This document shows positions 8,565 to 16,877 of a DNA stretch of 64,000 nt, piece by piece. Position 1 is the first letter of the stretch. Each line of letters opens with the position of its first letter. Under the pieces are notes generated by a model. It saw nothing but the letters and a program-made list of their open reading frames with translations, was not told the origin of the DNA and made no database searches. Made by a program: the position numbers and the translations under genes. The stretch covers positions 124,001 through 188,000 of the forward strand of contig NZ_FYEE01000005.1 in the NCBI RefSeq assembly GCF_900187645.1, given 5' to 3'. Source of the DNA: Pseudomonas sp. Irchel 3E20 (GTDB taxonomy: Bacteria; Pseudomonadota; Gammaproteobacteria; Pseudomonadales; Pseudomonadaceae).

Positions 8565-10373
8565 TCATCCCGCCACACAAAAGCCCTCGGCTTCGCCCGT
8601 CGCCGGTTCGGCCTGGGGCGTGACCCGCAGCACTTCTTCCAGGGTGGTCAGGCCCCGGGCAACGCTTTGCGCACCGGCCAGGCGCAGGCTGCGCATGCCT
8701 TCCTTCAGCGCCTGGCGGCGCAGGGCCAGCAGGTCGAGGTCGGTATGCACCAGGGCCTTGAGGGCGTTGCTCATGGGCATGATTTCGTAGATTCCGGCGC
8801 GCCCGCGGTAGCCGGTGTGCCGGCATTCCAGGCAGCCTTCGGCGCGGTGGGCGCCGTCCGGCACCGGCATTTGCCAGGGTTGCACCAGGTTGTCCCAGGC
8901 CAGGGGCTCCAGGCTCAAGGGCTGCTTGCAGTGCGGGCAGAGGCTGCGCAGCAGGCGTTGAGCCATGACTCCCAGCAGCGTCGCGCGGATGAGGTAAGGC
9001 GCCACACCCAGCTCCAGCAGGCGGCTGATGGCGCTGGGTGCATCGTTGGTGTGCAGGGTGGAGAGCACCAGGTGTCCGGTCAGCGCGGCCTGGATCGCCA
9101 TTTCAGCGGTTTCCAGGTCGCGGATCTCACCGATCATGATGATGTCCGGGTCTTGGCGCATGAGCGCGCGGATGCCGCTGGCGAAGGTCAGGTCGATGTT
9201 GGCCTGCACCTGCATCTGGTTGAAGGCCGGTTCGACCATTTCTATCGGGTCTTCAATGGTGCACAGGTTGATTTCGCTGTTCGCCAACTGCTTGAGGGTG
9301 GTGTAGAGCGTGGTGGTCTTGCCCGAGCCGGTGGGGCCGGTGACCAGGATGATGCCGTGGGGCTGGCGGATCATCGGCTGCCAGCGTTGCAGGTCCTGGG
9401 GGCCGAGGCCCAGTTGCTCGAAATCCTTGAGCAGCACCTGGGGGTCGAAGATGCGCATTACCAGTTTTTCGCCGAATGCGGTGGGCAGGGTGGCCAGGCG
9501 CAACTCCACCTCGCTGCCCTCGGGGGTGCGGGTCTTGACCCGGCCATCCTGGGGCTGGCGCTTTTGTGCGACGTTCATCCGCCCCAGGCTCTTGAGGCGG
9601 CTGACCACGGCCATCAGCACGTGGGGCGGGAACTGATAGACGGTGTGCAGGATGCCGTCGATGCGAAAGCGCACGCTGCCCTGCTGCTGGCGCGGCTCGA
9701 GGTGGATATCGCTGGCGCGCTGGGCAAAGGCGTACTGGAACAGCCAATCGACGATATTGACGATATGGCTGTCGTTGGCGTCCGGTTCCTGGTCGTTGGC
9801 GCCCAGGTTGAGCAGTTGCTCGAAGCTGGCCGGGGCGTTGCCGGTGTGGTCGTTGGCGCCGCTGACGGATTTGGCCAAGCGGTAGAACTCCAGGGTCAGG
9901 CGCTGGATCTCGACAGGGTTGGCCACCACGCGGCGGATCGGCCGCTTGAGCACATGGGTCAGGTCCGCCTCCCAGGCGTGGAGGTAGGGCTGGGCGCTGG
10001 CCACGGTCACGGCGTCGGCATCGACGGCCACTGCGAGGATGCGGTGGCGCTGGGCGAAGGTGTAGGACATCAGCGGCGTGACGGCGGCGACGTCGATGCT
10101 CAGCGGGTCGAGGCGCAGGTACGGCTGCTGCGCTTGGCGGGCGAGCCACGCGGTGAGTTGCTCCAGGCCCAGGTGTTGGCCGGGCAGGCGCGGGTCGGCC
10201 AATTGTTGGGCGGCGATAAATTCCAACGGGTGTTGCGTCTGGGCGCTGCTGTCGTGGCGGGCGGCGAGGGTACGTTCGGCATCGGGCTGGCTGAGCAGGC
10301 CTTGGGCGACTAGATCGCGCAGCAGGTCATTGAGGTCCAGCCAGCGATCCTGGCCATGGCGTGTAGCGGGCAT
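8565..10373 (-). CDS. Stand-alone GspE/PilB-type secretion ATPase
   Basis: A 602-residue AAA-like ATPase of the type II secretion/type IV pilus assembly family. The N-terminal third resembles the MshEN/GspE-N domain. The motor domain has Walker A GPTGSGKTTTLYTT, an Asp box, Walker B with LMRQDPDIIMIGEIRD and His box LSTLHTNDAPSAISRLLELG. A four-Cys zinc motif lies near residue 480 (CPHCKQ ... CLECRHTG), as in GspE/PilB. ATG at 10373 follows a strong AGGAGGG site. No pilin, GspF or secretin gene is nearby, so it must act with a system encoded elsewhere or be a remnant of one. Whether it serves pili or secretion is not decidable here. Confidence 0.9.
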   Translation of the reverse strand: MPATRHGQDRWLDLNDLLRDLVAQGLLSQPDAERTLAARHDSSAQTQHPLEFIAAQQLADPRLPGQHLGLEQLTAWLARQAQQPYLRLDPLSIDVAAVTPLMSYTFAQRHRILAVAVDADAVTVASAQPYLHAWEADLTHVLKRPIRRVVANPVEIQRLTLEFYRLAKSVSGANDHTGNAPASFEQLLNLGANDQEPDANDSHIVNIVDWLFQYAFAQRASDIHLEPRQQQGSVRFRIDGILHTVYQFPPHVLMAVVSRLKSLGRMNVAQKRQPQDGRVKTRTPEGSEVELRLATLPTAFGEKLVMRIFDPQVLLKDFEQLGLGPQDLQRWQPMIRQPHGIILVTGPTGSGKTTTLYTTLKQLANSEINLCTIEDPIEMVEPAFNQMQVQANIDLTFASGIRALMRQDPDIIMIGEIRDLETAEMAIQAALTGHLVLSTLHTNDAPSAISRLLELGVAPYLIRATLLGVMAQRLLRSLCPHCKQPLSLEPLAWDNLVQPWQMPVPDGAHRAEGCLECRHTGYRGRAGIYEIMPMSNALKALVHTDLDLLALRRQALKEGMRSLRLAGAQSVARGLTTLEEVLRVTPQAEPATGEAEGFCVAG

Positions 10374-10490
10374 GGGAATTCCCTCCTGGAATGCGCTCGC
10401 CAGCGAGCTAGGTATCCAAGACTAGCCGTGGTCGATGGCGCTGTGCTGTACGCCTGCGACTCAAGCGTTGCGGGAGTTTTCCGACGGTAC

Positions 10491-10826
10491 TTACCCCGCC
10501 GCGTGCGCAGGTTCAGCCCAGGTCGCCTCGGTTTTTTCCAGGGTCACCGTGTAGACGCTAATCAGGTTGCGGAGTTTTTCCCCGATCACCTGGGCCCGGT
10601 GCCAGCTCAAACCATCGACCTCGATATCGATGGCCAGCAGGTCGTCTTCGCGCACGGCACCCACCTGGCAGGGCGTCAGGCACTGCAAGGCGAAATGGTT
10701 GAGCACCCGGCACAGCACGTCGGGTTCGGCCTCGGCCAGCAGGTGGTAGCGCGCCCGGCAATGGGCGTTGCCCACGTGCCAGGCGTCGGCGCGGGTGGTG
10801 GTGTGGACGGCTTCGAGCGGGGGCAC
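10491..10826 (-). CDS. Conserved hypothetical protein with ACT-like fold
   Basis: A 111-residue soluble protein. GTG at 10826 is chosen because GAGGAG sits 7 nt upstream; a longer reading without a ribosome site is less likely. The segment PDVLCRVLNHFALQCLTPCQ, followed by an alternating hydrophobic strand (DLLAIDIEVDGL) and helix, resembles the ACT domains of acetolactate synthase regulatory subunits in spacing. That is inference from pattern, not an established assignment. It is divergent from an Lrp/AsnC regulator across 126 bp. Such a layout suggests, but does not prove, control by that regulator. Confidence 0.6.
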   Translation of the reverse strand: MPPLEAVHTTTRADAWHVGNAHCRARYHLLAEAEPDVLCRVLNHFALQCLTPCQVGAVREDDLLAIDIEVDGLSWHRAQVIGEKLRNLISVYTVTLEKTEATWAEPAHAAG

Positions 10827-10952
10827 GGCGGGTCTCCTCAATGGTGGGAGAAATATTTACATGGGTTTGGTGGTTTTTCTTGCCTATGATCGGCCTATCT
10901 AGGGTGTGTACGACTTGTTCAATTCTTAAAATTGCTGATTGGGGGTTTTTAT

Positions 10953-11417
10953 ATGCATAGCGAACTGGACGCCTACGACCGCCGCATCCTGGCGCTGCTT
11001 CAGGCAGACGCCTCGCTCTCCAGCGCGCAGATCGCTGAGCAGGTGGGGTTGTCGCAGTCGCCGTGCTGGCGGCGGATTCAGCGGCTCAAGGAGGAGGGTG
11101 TGATTCGCGCCCAGGTGACGCTGCTGGACCGCAAGAAAATCGGCCTCAACACGCAGATCTTCGCCGAGGTCAAACTCAACGCCCACGGGCGCTCCAACTT
11201 CACCGAGTTCACCGACGCCATTCGCGGTTTTCCCGAGGTGCTGGAATGTTATGTGCTGATGGGCGCAGTGGACTTCCTGTTGCGCATCGTCACCGCCGAT
11301 ATCGAGGCCTACGAACGGTTTTTCTTCGAAAAACTGTCCATGGTGCCGGGTATTCAGGAGGTCAACTCGATCGTTGCCCTCTCTGAGATCAAGTCCACCA
11401 CCTGCCTGCCGGTGTGA
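10953..11417 (+). CDS. Lrp/AsnC family transcriptional regulator
   Basis: A 154-residue regulator. The N-terminal winged helix-turn-helix is clear: LDAYDRRILALLQADASLSS followed by QIAEQVGLSQSPCWRRIQRL. The C-terminal RAM ligand domain (residues about 70-150) contains EVLECYVLMGAVDFLLRIV, the usual effector-binding strand and turn. These proteins form octamers that bind amino acids. The ATG at 10953 is preceded by a G-rich ribosome site at 10940; an earlier in-frame TTG (10932) would add seven non-conserved residues. The neighbouring divergent ACT-like gene is a possible target. Specificity is unknown. Confidence 0.9.
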   Translation: MHSELDAYDRRILALLQADASLSSAQIAEQVGLSQSPCWRRIQRLKEEGVIRAQVTLLDRKKIGLNTQIFAEVKLNAHGRSNFTEFTDAIRGFPEVLECYVLMGAVDFLLRIVTADIEAYERFFFEKLSMVPGIQEVNSIVALSEIKSTTCLPV

Positions 11418-11420
11418 GGC

Positions 11421-12326
11421 CTAGAGCGTTGGCACCAACAGTTGCTCGTAAAGGGCGCCGGTGATGTTGAGCAGGTCGCTGCAACCGCGGCTGTGGGGCA
11501 CCTGTTCCAGTGGGTCGCGGCCCTCGCTGCCCGCCAGGCGGATAACCGGGTCGCAGTGCACCACGCCCAGCAGTTGCCGGCCCAGGCGTTTTTTCAGCAC
11601 TTGGCACATGTCCAGGTTGAAGGAGCTGGTGATGTCGACGCGGTTGATGACGAAGTAGCTCTGCGGCGGGTTGTCCTGCTCCAGATACGGCAGCAACAGG
11701 CGTTCCATGTAGTTGGCGTAGCGGTAGGACGAGGTGTCGGCCAGGGTCACCACTAAGGCTTTGTCGGCCAGGCCTAGGGCTTGGCTGAGGTAGGGCGATT
11801 CGCCGGCGGGGGTGTCGATGATGACCAGGTCGCGTTCCTCAAGGTTCATCGCCGCCAGTTGCCGGGCGAGCCAGAGAGGGTCTTGGCGCAGGTGCTTTTC
11901 CAAGTCGCGTTGTTGCTCGCAGGTGGCGTTGCCAAAGGCCAGCACCCGGCTGTCGGCGAACCCGCCCAGGCTAGCGTCGCGCCAGTTTTTCCCGTGCTGC
12001 TGGGCGTGGATCAGGCCTGTGGCGGTGGCGGTGGCACCGAGCCGTGCAGCCAGGGCGTTTTTTGGGTCCAGGTCGAGAGCGAAGGTTTGCCCGCGTGGCA
12101 GTTGCAGGGAACTGGCCAGCGCTGCCACCAGGGTGGTCTTGCCCACGTTGGGGCGGGCCGAGGTGACGACGATGACGCGGGCCTTAAGGGCGCCGGGTGC
12201 AGGTTCAAGGGGTTGGCCGAAGGCGTTGGTGCGCGGGGCGGCAGGTGGACGCGCGGCGGTCGGCGGGCGTAGGTCAACGGGCGTGGCTTGCGGGCACTCA
12301 GTGTTGCTGGCCCCGGGATGGGTCAT
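11421..12326 (-). CDS. BcsQ/YhjQ-like MinD/ParA ATPase (orphan)
   Basis: A 301-residue SIMIBI ATPase. After a Pro/Ala-rich disordered N-terminus (about 45 residues) comes the nucleotide site VTSARPNVGKTT, a deviant Walker A in which the leading KGG is replaced by RPN. Switch II is VIIDTPAGESPYL. The C-terminal part (YFVINRVDITSSFNLDMCQVL, then PHSRGCSDLLNITG) resembles BcsQ/WssA-type proteins linked to cellulose synthesis and polar localisation. No bcs/wss genes lie beside it, so the cellulose role is only by homology. ATG at 12326 has a GTGAGGA site; the GTG at 12344 is less likely. It converges on the Lrp gene with 3 bp between the stop codons. Confidence 0.75.
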   Translation of the reverse strand: MTHPGASNTECPQATPVDLRPPTAARPPAAPRTNAFGQPLEPAPGALKARVIVVTSARPNVGKTTLVAALASSLQLPRGQTFALDLDPKNALAARLGATATATGLIHAQQHGKNWRDASLGGFADSRVLAFGNATCEQQRDLEKHLRQDPLWLARQLAAMNLEERDLVIIDTPAGESPYLSQALGLADKALVVTLADTSSYRYANYMERLLLPYLEQDNPPQSYFVINRVDITSSFNLDMCQVLKKRLGRQLLGVVHCDPVIRLAGSEGRDPLEQVPHSRGCSDLLNITGALYEQLLVPTL

Positions 12327-12646
12327 GTTGTCCTCACGCTTCACGCTGGTTCTTCCTGGTTAATCGTCAGTCACTTAAAAGCAAAAAATGGGCAAAGAGC
12401 GTCCGGAGGCCGGCAGTGTCAATGTCCATTTTTTTTGTACGAGTACTCTGTGATATCAGCGTGACAGTGTCATTATTTTGTTGTTTTTATCGGATCAAAT
12501 CCGACGAACGGTAAGTTGTCATAAATATGGCGTTTATTTGACGGTCGGTGACCTGTCATTCAGCCCCACGACGGCGGCCAACCGTTACAAAAAAGGGCAG
12601 TGCAGGGCGATCGTCCCTGGCACTGCCCTTTTTCAAAACCCTGCGC
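12327..12646. other. AT-rich intergenic region with one terminator
   Basis: These 320 bp hold no credible gene. The first 220 bp are AT-rich compared with the surroundings and should carry the promoter of the minus-strand BcsQ-like gene. The last part is the terminator of the CYTH-CHAD gene (listed separately). Confidence 0.6.
12589..12633. terminator. Long terminator hairpin after the CYTH-CHAD gene
   Basis: GGGCAGTGCAGGG pairs with CCCTGGCACTGCCC (one-base bulge) around loop CGATCGT, flanked by an A run on the left and a T run on the right, so it can work in both directions. It lies 14 bp beyond the minus-strand stop codon. Confidence 0.9.
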
Positions 12647-14014
12647 TTAGAGGCGCAGCAGGGTTTTCCAGGCGCGGTTTTGGTACACCGCAATGGCCTG
12701 ATGCTTGCGCACGTCCAGGGACTCTTCGGTGATTGGCTCGTTGGCCAGTTGCTGCAACTTGTTCAGCTCGCCGTAGAGGCGATCCAGTTCCGGGATTTCC
12801 AGCACGTGGCGGGCGTGGTGCAACCAGGCCTGGATGCGCTCGATGCGCGGCAGTTGCTCGGCCAGGTCTTCGGGTTGCTGCTGGTAGCGTTGCAGTTGCA
12901 GGGCCACGGCTTCGTCGCCCAGCAGGCGCGGCAGCCAACTGCTCAACTGCGCGGCGCCCTGGCGGTTGCCACGGGTGTTGCGCTCGGCGGTCCAGGTGCG
13001 GGCCAGCAGCCAGCGCGAGGCGTTGAGGGAGAACTGGCCCCAGCGCGGGTCCTGGAGTTCTTCGAGGAACTGCTCCGGCGCGGCTTTGCGCACGTCTTCG
13101 TCGTCTTGCCCGGCCTGGACCAGCGGGCGCCAGTCTTCGAGCAGGGCGTCCAGGGCCAGGCGCAGTTCGCTGGTGGCCTGGCGCGGCGCAGCCTGGCCGA
13201 GGCTGGCGATCAGGGCGCGCATTTCGGCGAGGTTGTCCACCCAGTCCTGTAACAGGCGCCAGTGGCCATTGAAGCGATATTGCTCGGCCAGGCGCTGGCT
13301 GCTGCCCAGCAAGTGCCAGCTCAGGGCGGCGAAGGCGTCGTCCAACGGCGTTTCGGCACTCAGTTGTGGTGCCGGCAGGCTCAGGGAATAGCTGTTGGCG
13401 TCGAACAGGCGATAGCCGCGCTCGGCCTTGCTGATGTCGCACGGCATCAGCGCCAGGGTGGCGGCCAGTTCGGCGGCCAGCTCCAGCAGGGCGCTGGGTT
13501 CGCCTTCGCGCAGTTCCAGCTCCAGCTCACAGATTTCTTCTTTCTGTTTACCGGCGATCACCAGGCCCAGGTCCAGGGCTGCTTCGATCACCACCTTGGC
13601 CTTGCCACGGCCCCAGGCGATTTCCGCGCGCTCGCGCACGAAGTCGGTGGTGAAGATCGGCTTGAGGGTTTTTTTGTCCAGCTCGGCCAATTGCTCGGGC
13701 CAGCATTCGCCGTCGAGTTTCTTCACGTCGAGCTTGGCTTTGGGCAGGTCCCAGTTGTATTCGTTGCGCTCTGACAGGCCTGCAACGCTTTGCCCGCGGG
13801 TTTTGAGGGTCTGGATGATGGCCTCGCCATCCTTGCGCAGGCGCAGGGCCACCTTGGCCTGGGCCAGGTCGCGCTCGGGGGTGTCGAAGTATTGGTTCAT
13901 CAACTCACGGCGTTCCCAGCCACTTTTGTTGCGTTTTTTCAGTAACGGGTGCTCGCGCAGGGCAGCGAGGGTTTCGCGGCTGACGCGCAGTTTGATTTCG
14001 GTTTCTTTGTGCAT
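12647..14014 (-). CDS. CYTH-CHAD protein, YgiF-type inorganic triphosphatase
   Basis: A 455-residue two-domain protein. The N-terminal CYTH domain (residues 1 to about 200) opens MHKETEIKLRV, containing the ExExK signature, and has further tunnel-lining charged residues in YFDTPERDLAQAKVALRLRKDG. The C-terminal CHAD domain (about 220-455) is helical and rich in conserved His and Arg (LDDAFAALSWHLLGSSQRLA; VDNLAEMRALIASLGQAAPR). The E. coli relative YgiF hydrolyses inorganic triphosphate; CHAD domains bind polyphosphate. ATG at 14014 gives the exact CYTH start. It is divergent from argE across 157 bp. Confidence 0.9.
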   Translation of the reverse strand: MHKETEIKLRVSRETLAALREHPLLKKRNKSGWERRELMNQYFDTPERDLAQAKVALRLRKDGEAIIQTLKTRGQSVAGLSERNEYNWDLPKAKLDVKKLDGECWPEQLAELDKKTLKPIFTTDFVRERAEIAWGRGKAKVVIEAALDLGLVIAGKQKEEICELELELREGEPSALLELAAELAATLALMPCDISKAERGYRLFDANSYSLSLPAPQLSAETPLDDAFAALSWHLLGSSQRLAEQYRFNGHWRLLQDWVDNLAEMRALIASLGQAAPRQATSELRLALDALLEDWRPLVQAGQDDEDVRKAAPEQFLEELQDPRWGQFSLNASRWLLARTWTAERNTRGNRQGAAQLSSWLPRLLGDEAVALQLQRYQQQPEDLAEQLPRIERIQAWLHHARHVLEIPELDRLYGELNKLQQLANEPITEESLDVRKHQAIAVYQNRAWKTLLRL

Positions 14015-14171
14015 GGCCGGAAAATCCAGGATCGGGAGCGCAGCCGGAGGGAATGTGTGGCTGCCAAGGCCGTGCAGTGTACAGGACTCGCCGGCCCAGG
14101 GTCGGCCAACGGTTTATTGTGCGGCGAAGATGGCACTATGATGAGACTCATTGCCTTCCAGGAGCCCGCGC

Positions 14172-15320
14172 ATGCCTTTGCCGTCGATGAAAGACCAGTT
14201 CGCTGCGCTGATTGCCGCGCCCTCGGTGAGTTGTACCCAGGCGCACCTGGACCAGTCCAACCGTGGCGTGATCGACCTGCTTGCCACCTGGCTGGGTGAT
14301 TTGGGTTTTGCTTGTGAGCTCCAGCAGGTCAGCCCGGGCAAGTTCAACCTGTTGGCCAGTTACGGCAGTGGCCCCGGTGGCCTGGTGCTGGCCGGGCATA
14401 GCGACACTGTGCCTTTCGACGAAGCGCTGTGGCAGACCGATCCGCTGAAACTGACGGAAATCGACGGCCGCTGGGTAGGCCTGGGCAGTTGCGATATGAA
14501 AGGGTTTTTCGCTCTGGCCATCGAGGCGGTGTTGCCGCTGTTGGGCCAACCCTTCAAGCAGCCGCTGCTGATCCTCGCCACTTGCGATGAAGAAAGCTCC
14601 ATGGCCGGCGCCCGTGCCCTGGCCGAGGCGGGTCGGCCCCTGGGCCGTGCGGCGGTGATCGGCGAGCCGACCGGGCTCAAGCCGATCCGCTTGCACAAAG
14701 GGGTGATGATGGAGCGCATCGACATCCTCGGACGCAGCGGCCATTCCTCCGACCCGCGCCTGGGCCACAGTGCTCTGGAAGCCATGCACGACGCCATGGG
14801 CGAACTGCGCGGCCTGCGCCTGGCGTGGCAGCGCGAATACCGCAACCCACAGTTCTCGGTGCCCCAGCCGACGCTCAACTTCGGCTGCATCCACGGTGGC
14901 GACAACCCCAACCGCATCTGCGGCCAATGCTCCCTGGAATTCGACCTGCGGCCCTTGCCGGGCATGGACCCGGCCGCCCTGCGCGCGGCCATCCGGCAGA
15001 AGCTTGAACCGGTGGCCGAGCGGCATCAGGTGCAAATCGACTACGCGCCGCTGTTCCCCGAAGTGCCGCCCTTCGAGCAACGCGAAGACGCCGAGCTGGT
15101 GCAACTGGCCGAACGTCTAACCGGCCATCGCGCGCAAGCAGTAGCGTTTGGCACCGAAGCACCTTATCTTCAGCGCCTTGGCTGCGAGACGCTGGTGCTC
15201 GGCCCGGGCGATATCGCCTGCGCCCACCAACCGGGGGAATACCTCGAAATGTCACGTTTGCAGCCTACCGTGCATCTATTACGTCAACTGATCCAACACT
15301 ACTGCCTGACCCCGGCCTGA
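14172..15320 (+). CDS. argE: Acetylornithine deacetylase ArgE
   Basis: A 382-residue M20-family metallohydrolase that removes the acetyl group from N-acetylornithine in arginine synthesis. Zinc-site motifs are visible: VLAGHSDTVPFD (His and Asp), GLGSCDMKGFFALAIEA (bridging Asp), and CDEESSMAGA (catalytic Glu and ligand). The dimerisation lid contains KGVMMERIDILGRSGHSSDP, and LVLGPGDIACAHQPGEYLE near the end gives the last His. ATG at 14172 is preceded by CCAGGAG; an earlier in-frame TTG (14151) would remove that ribosome site. argA, for the pathway's first step, follows on the same strand. Confidence 0.95.
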   Translation: MPLPSMKDQFAALIAAPSVSCTQAHLDQSNRGVIDLLATWLGDLGFACELQQVSPGKFNLLASYGSGPGGLVLAGHSDTVPFDEALWQTDPLKLTEIDGRWVGLGSCDMKGFFALAIEAVLPLLGQPFKQPLLILATCDEESSMAGARALAEAGRPLGRAAVIGEPTGLKPIRLHKGVMMERIDILGRSGHSSDPRLGHSALEAMHDAMGELRGLRLAWQREYRNPQFSVPQPTLNFGCIHGGDNPNRICGQCSLEFDLRPLPGMDPAALRAAIRQKLEPVAERHQVQIDYAPLFPEVPPFEQREDAELVQLAERLTGHRAQAVAFGTEAPYLQRLGCETLVLGPGDIACAHQPGEYLEMSRLQPTVHLLRQLIQHYCLTPA

Positions 15321-15359
15321 TCCGCCGGTTGCCAGCCCCCGACCCCAAGGAGAGTGCGC

Positions 15360-15386
15360 GTGTTGCCAAGCCTGTTCCGACGATAA
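15360..15386 (+). CDS. Candidate 8-codon leader peptide ending Arg-Arg, upstream of argA
   Basis: GTG TTG CCA AGC CTG TTC CGA CGA TAA encodes a short peptide MLPSLFRR. A perfect AAGGAG site sits 7 nt upstream (15347-15352). The last two codons are consecutive CGA Arg codons before the stop codon, and argA starts 66 bp later. A weak CAGCC/GGCTG hairpin followed by CTTTTTATT lies in between. Translation-coupled arginine sensing is inference; a chance ORF is possible. Confidence 0.35.
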   Translation: MLPSLFRR

Positions 15387-15452
15387 CCAACAGCCCGCTG
15401 TGCGTTTTGTGCCCACCCTTTTTTCGGCTGCTTTTTATTACAGGTTCAGGTC

Positions 15453-16751
15453 ATGCCCGAATACGTCAATTGGCTTCGTCACGCGTCTCCCTACATTAAT
15501 GCCCACCGCGACTGCACCTTTGTGGTGATGCTGCCCGGTGACGGCGTCGAGCATCCCAACTTCGGCAATATCGTCCACGACCTGGTGCTGCTGCACAGCC
15601 TGGGCGTGCGTTTGGTGCTGGTCCACGGCTCGCGCCCGCAGATCGAAACCCGCCTCGCCGCCCGTGGCCTGATCCCCCATTACCATCACGGCATGCGCAT
15701 CACCGACGCCGCGACCCTGGAATGCGTGATCGACGCCGTGGGCCAGTTGCGCATCGCCATTGAAGCGCGGCTGTCCATGGACATGGCCGCCTCGCCCATG
15801 CAGGGCTCGCGCCTGCGGGTGGCCAGCGGCAACCTGGTCACCGCGCGGCCCATCGGCGTGCTTGAAGGCGTCGACTACCACCATACCGGTGAGGTGCGCC
15901 GGGTTGACCGCAAGGGCATCAATCGCCTGCTGGACGAGCGCTCCATCGTGCTGCTGTCGCCGTTGGGCTATTCGCCCACCGGGGAAATCTTCAACCTCGC
16001 CTGCGAAGACGTGGCTACCCGCGCCGCCATCGACCTGGGTGCCGACAAATTACTGCTGTTTGGCGCCGACACCGGCCTGATCGACGCTGATGGCCGCTTG
16101 GTGCGCGAGCTGCGCCCGCAACAGGTGCCCGCGCACCTGGCGCGCCTGGGCAGCAACTACCAGGGCGAATTGCTCGACGCGGCCGCCGAGGCCTGCCGTG
16201 GCGGTGTGGCCCGCAGCCATATCGTCAGTTATGTGGAAGATGGCGCGCTGCTGACCGAGCTATTCACCCGTGACGGCGGTGGCACCCTGGTGGCCCAGGA
16301 GCAATTCGAGTTGGTACGCGAGGCGGCCATCGAAGACGTCGGTGGCTTGCTGGACCTCATCAGCCCCTTGGAAGAACAGGGGATTTTGGTGCGCCGCTCG
16401 CGGGAAGTGCTGGAGCGGGAAATCGAGCAGTTCAGCGTGGTCGAGCGCGAGGGCATGATTATCGCCTGCGCGGCGCTGTATCAGATCGCCGACTCGGACG
16501 CCGGCGAACTGGCGTGCCTGGCGGTCAGCCCGGAATATCGCCACGGTCGGCGCGGCGACGAATTGCTCGAGCGCATCGAAAGCCGCGCCCGGGCCCAGGG
16601 CCTCAAAACCCTGTTCGTGCTCACCACCCGCACCGCCCATTGGTTCCGCGAACGCGGCTTCGTGCCCAGCAGCGTCGAACGCCTGCCCTCGGCGCGGGCG
16701 TCGCTGTACAACTACCAGCGCAACTCGAAGATCTTCGAAAAGGCACTTTGA
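15453..16751 (+). CDS. argA: N-acetylglutamate synthase ArgA
   Basis: A 432-residue enzyme that acetylates glutamate with acetyl-CoA, the first step of arginine synthesis. The N-terminal amino-acid-kinase domain (residues about 20-270; LVLVHGSRPQIETRLAARGL, RRVDRKGINRLLDERSIVLL) binds arginine as feedback inhibitor. The C-terminal GNAT domain (about 285-432) has the acetyl-CoA loop LAVSPEYRHGRRGDELLERI and ends FVLTTRTAHWFRERGF. Length and the opening YVNWLRHASPYINAHRDCTFV match the classical ArgA type. It follows argE after 132 bp containing the candidate leader peptide. Confidence 0.95.
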   Translation: MPEYVNWLRHASPYINAHRDCTFVVMLPGDGVEHPNFGNIVHDLVLLHSLGVRLVLVHGSRPQIETRLAARGLIPHYHHGMRITDAATLECVIDAVGQLRIAIEARLSMDMAASPMQGSRLRVASGNLVTARPIGVLEGVDYHHTGEVRRVDRKGINRLLDERSIVLLSPLGYSPTGEIFNLACEDVATRAAIDLGADKLLLFGADTGLIDADGRLVRELRPQQVPAHLARLGSNYQGELLDAAAEACRGGVARSHIVSYVEDGALLTELFTRDGGGTLVAQEQFELVREAAIEDVGGLLDLISPLEEQGILVRRSREVLEREIEQFSVVEREGMIIACAALYQIADSDAGELACLAVSPEYRHGRRGDELLERIESRARAQGLKTLFVLTTRTAHWFRERGFVPSSVERLPSARASLYNYQRNSKIFEKAL

Positions 16752-16776
16752 TAGAAGGCCGAGTTCGGTTCCTCTG

Positions 16777-16862
16777 GTAGCGAGCCTGCTCGCGATGACG
16801 CTCTACCCGCCAACATCCTCGTTGGCTGGCACTCGGTTATCGCCAGCAGGCTCGCGCCCCTA
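16777..16862. repeat. Diverged GTAG-type REPIN between argA and tauA
   Basis: GTAGCGAGCCTGCTCGCGATGAC at the left is mirrored less perfectly by GCCAGCAGGCTCGCGCCCCTA at the right, around a central GCCAAC-ATCCTC-GTTGGC hairpin. It lies between two convergent genes. In P. putida, as I recall, tauBCD lie downstream of tauA, so this repeat marks the place where those genes are absent. Confidence 0.7.
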
Positions 16863-16877
16863 GAGGCCGATTGCCCC

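Noticed and set aside
8403-10313. 636-codon plus-strand frame opposite the GspE-type gene
   Set aside because: Antisense shadow; the minus strand has Walker A, Walker B and zinc motifs plus a strong ribosome site.
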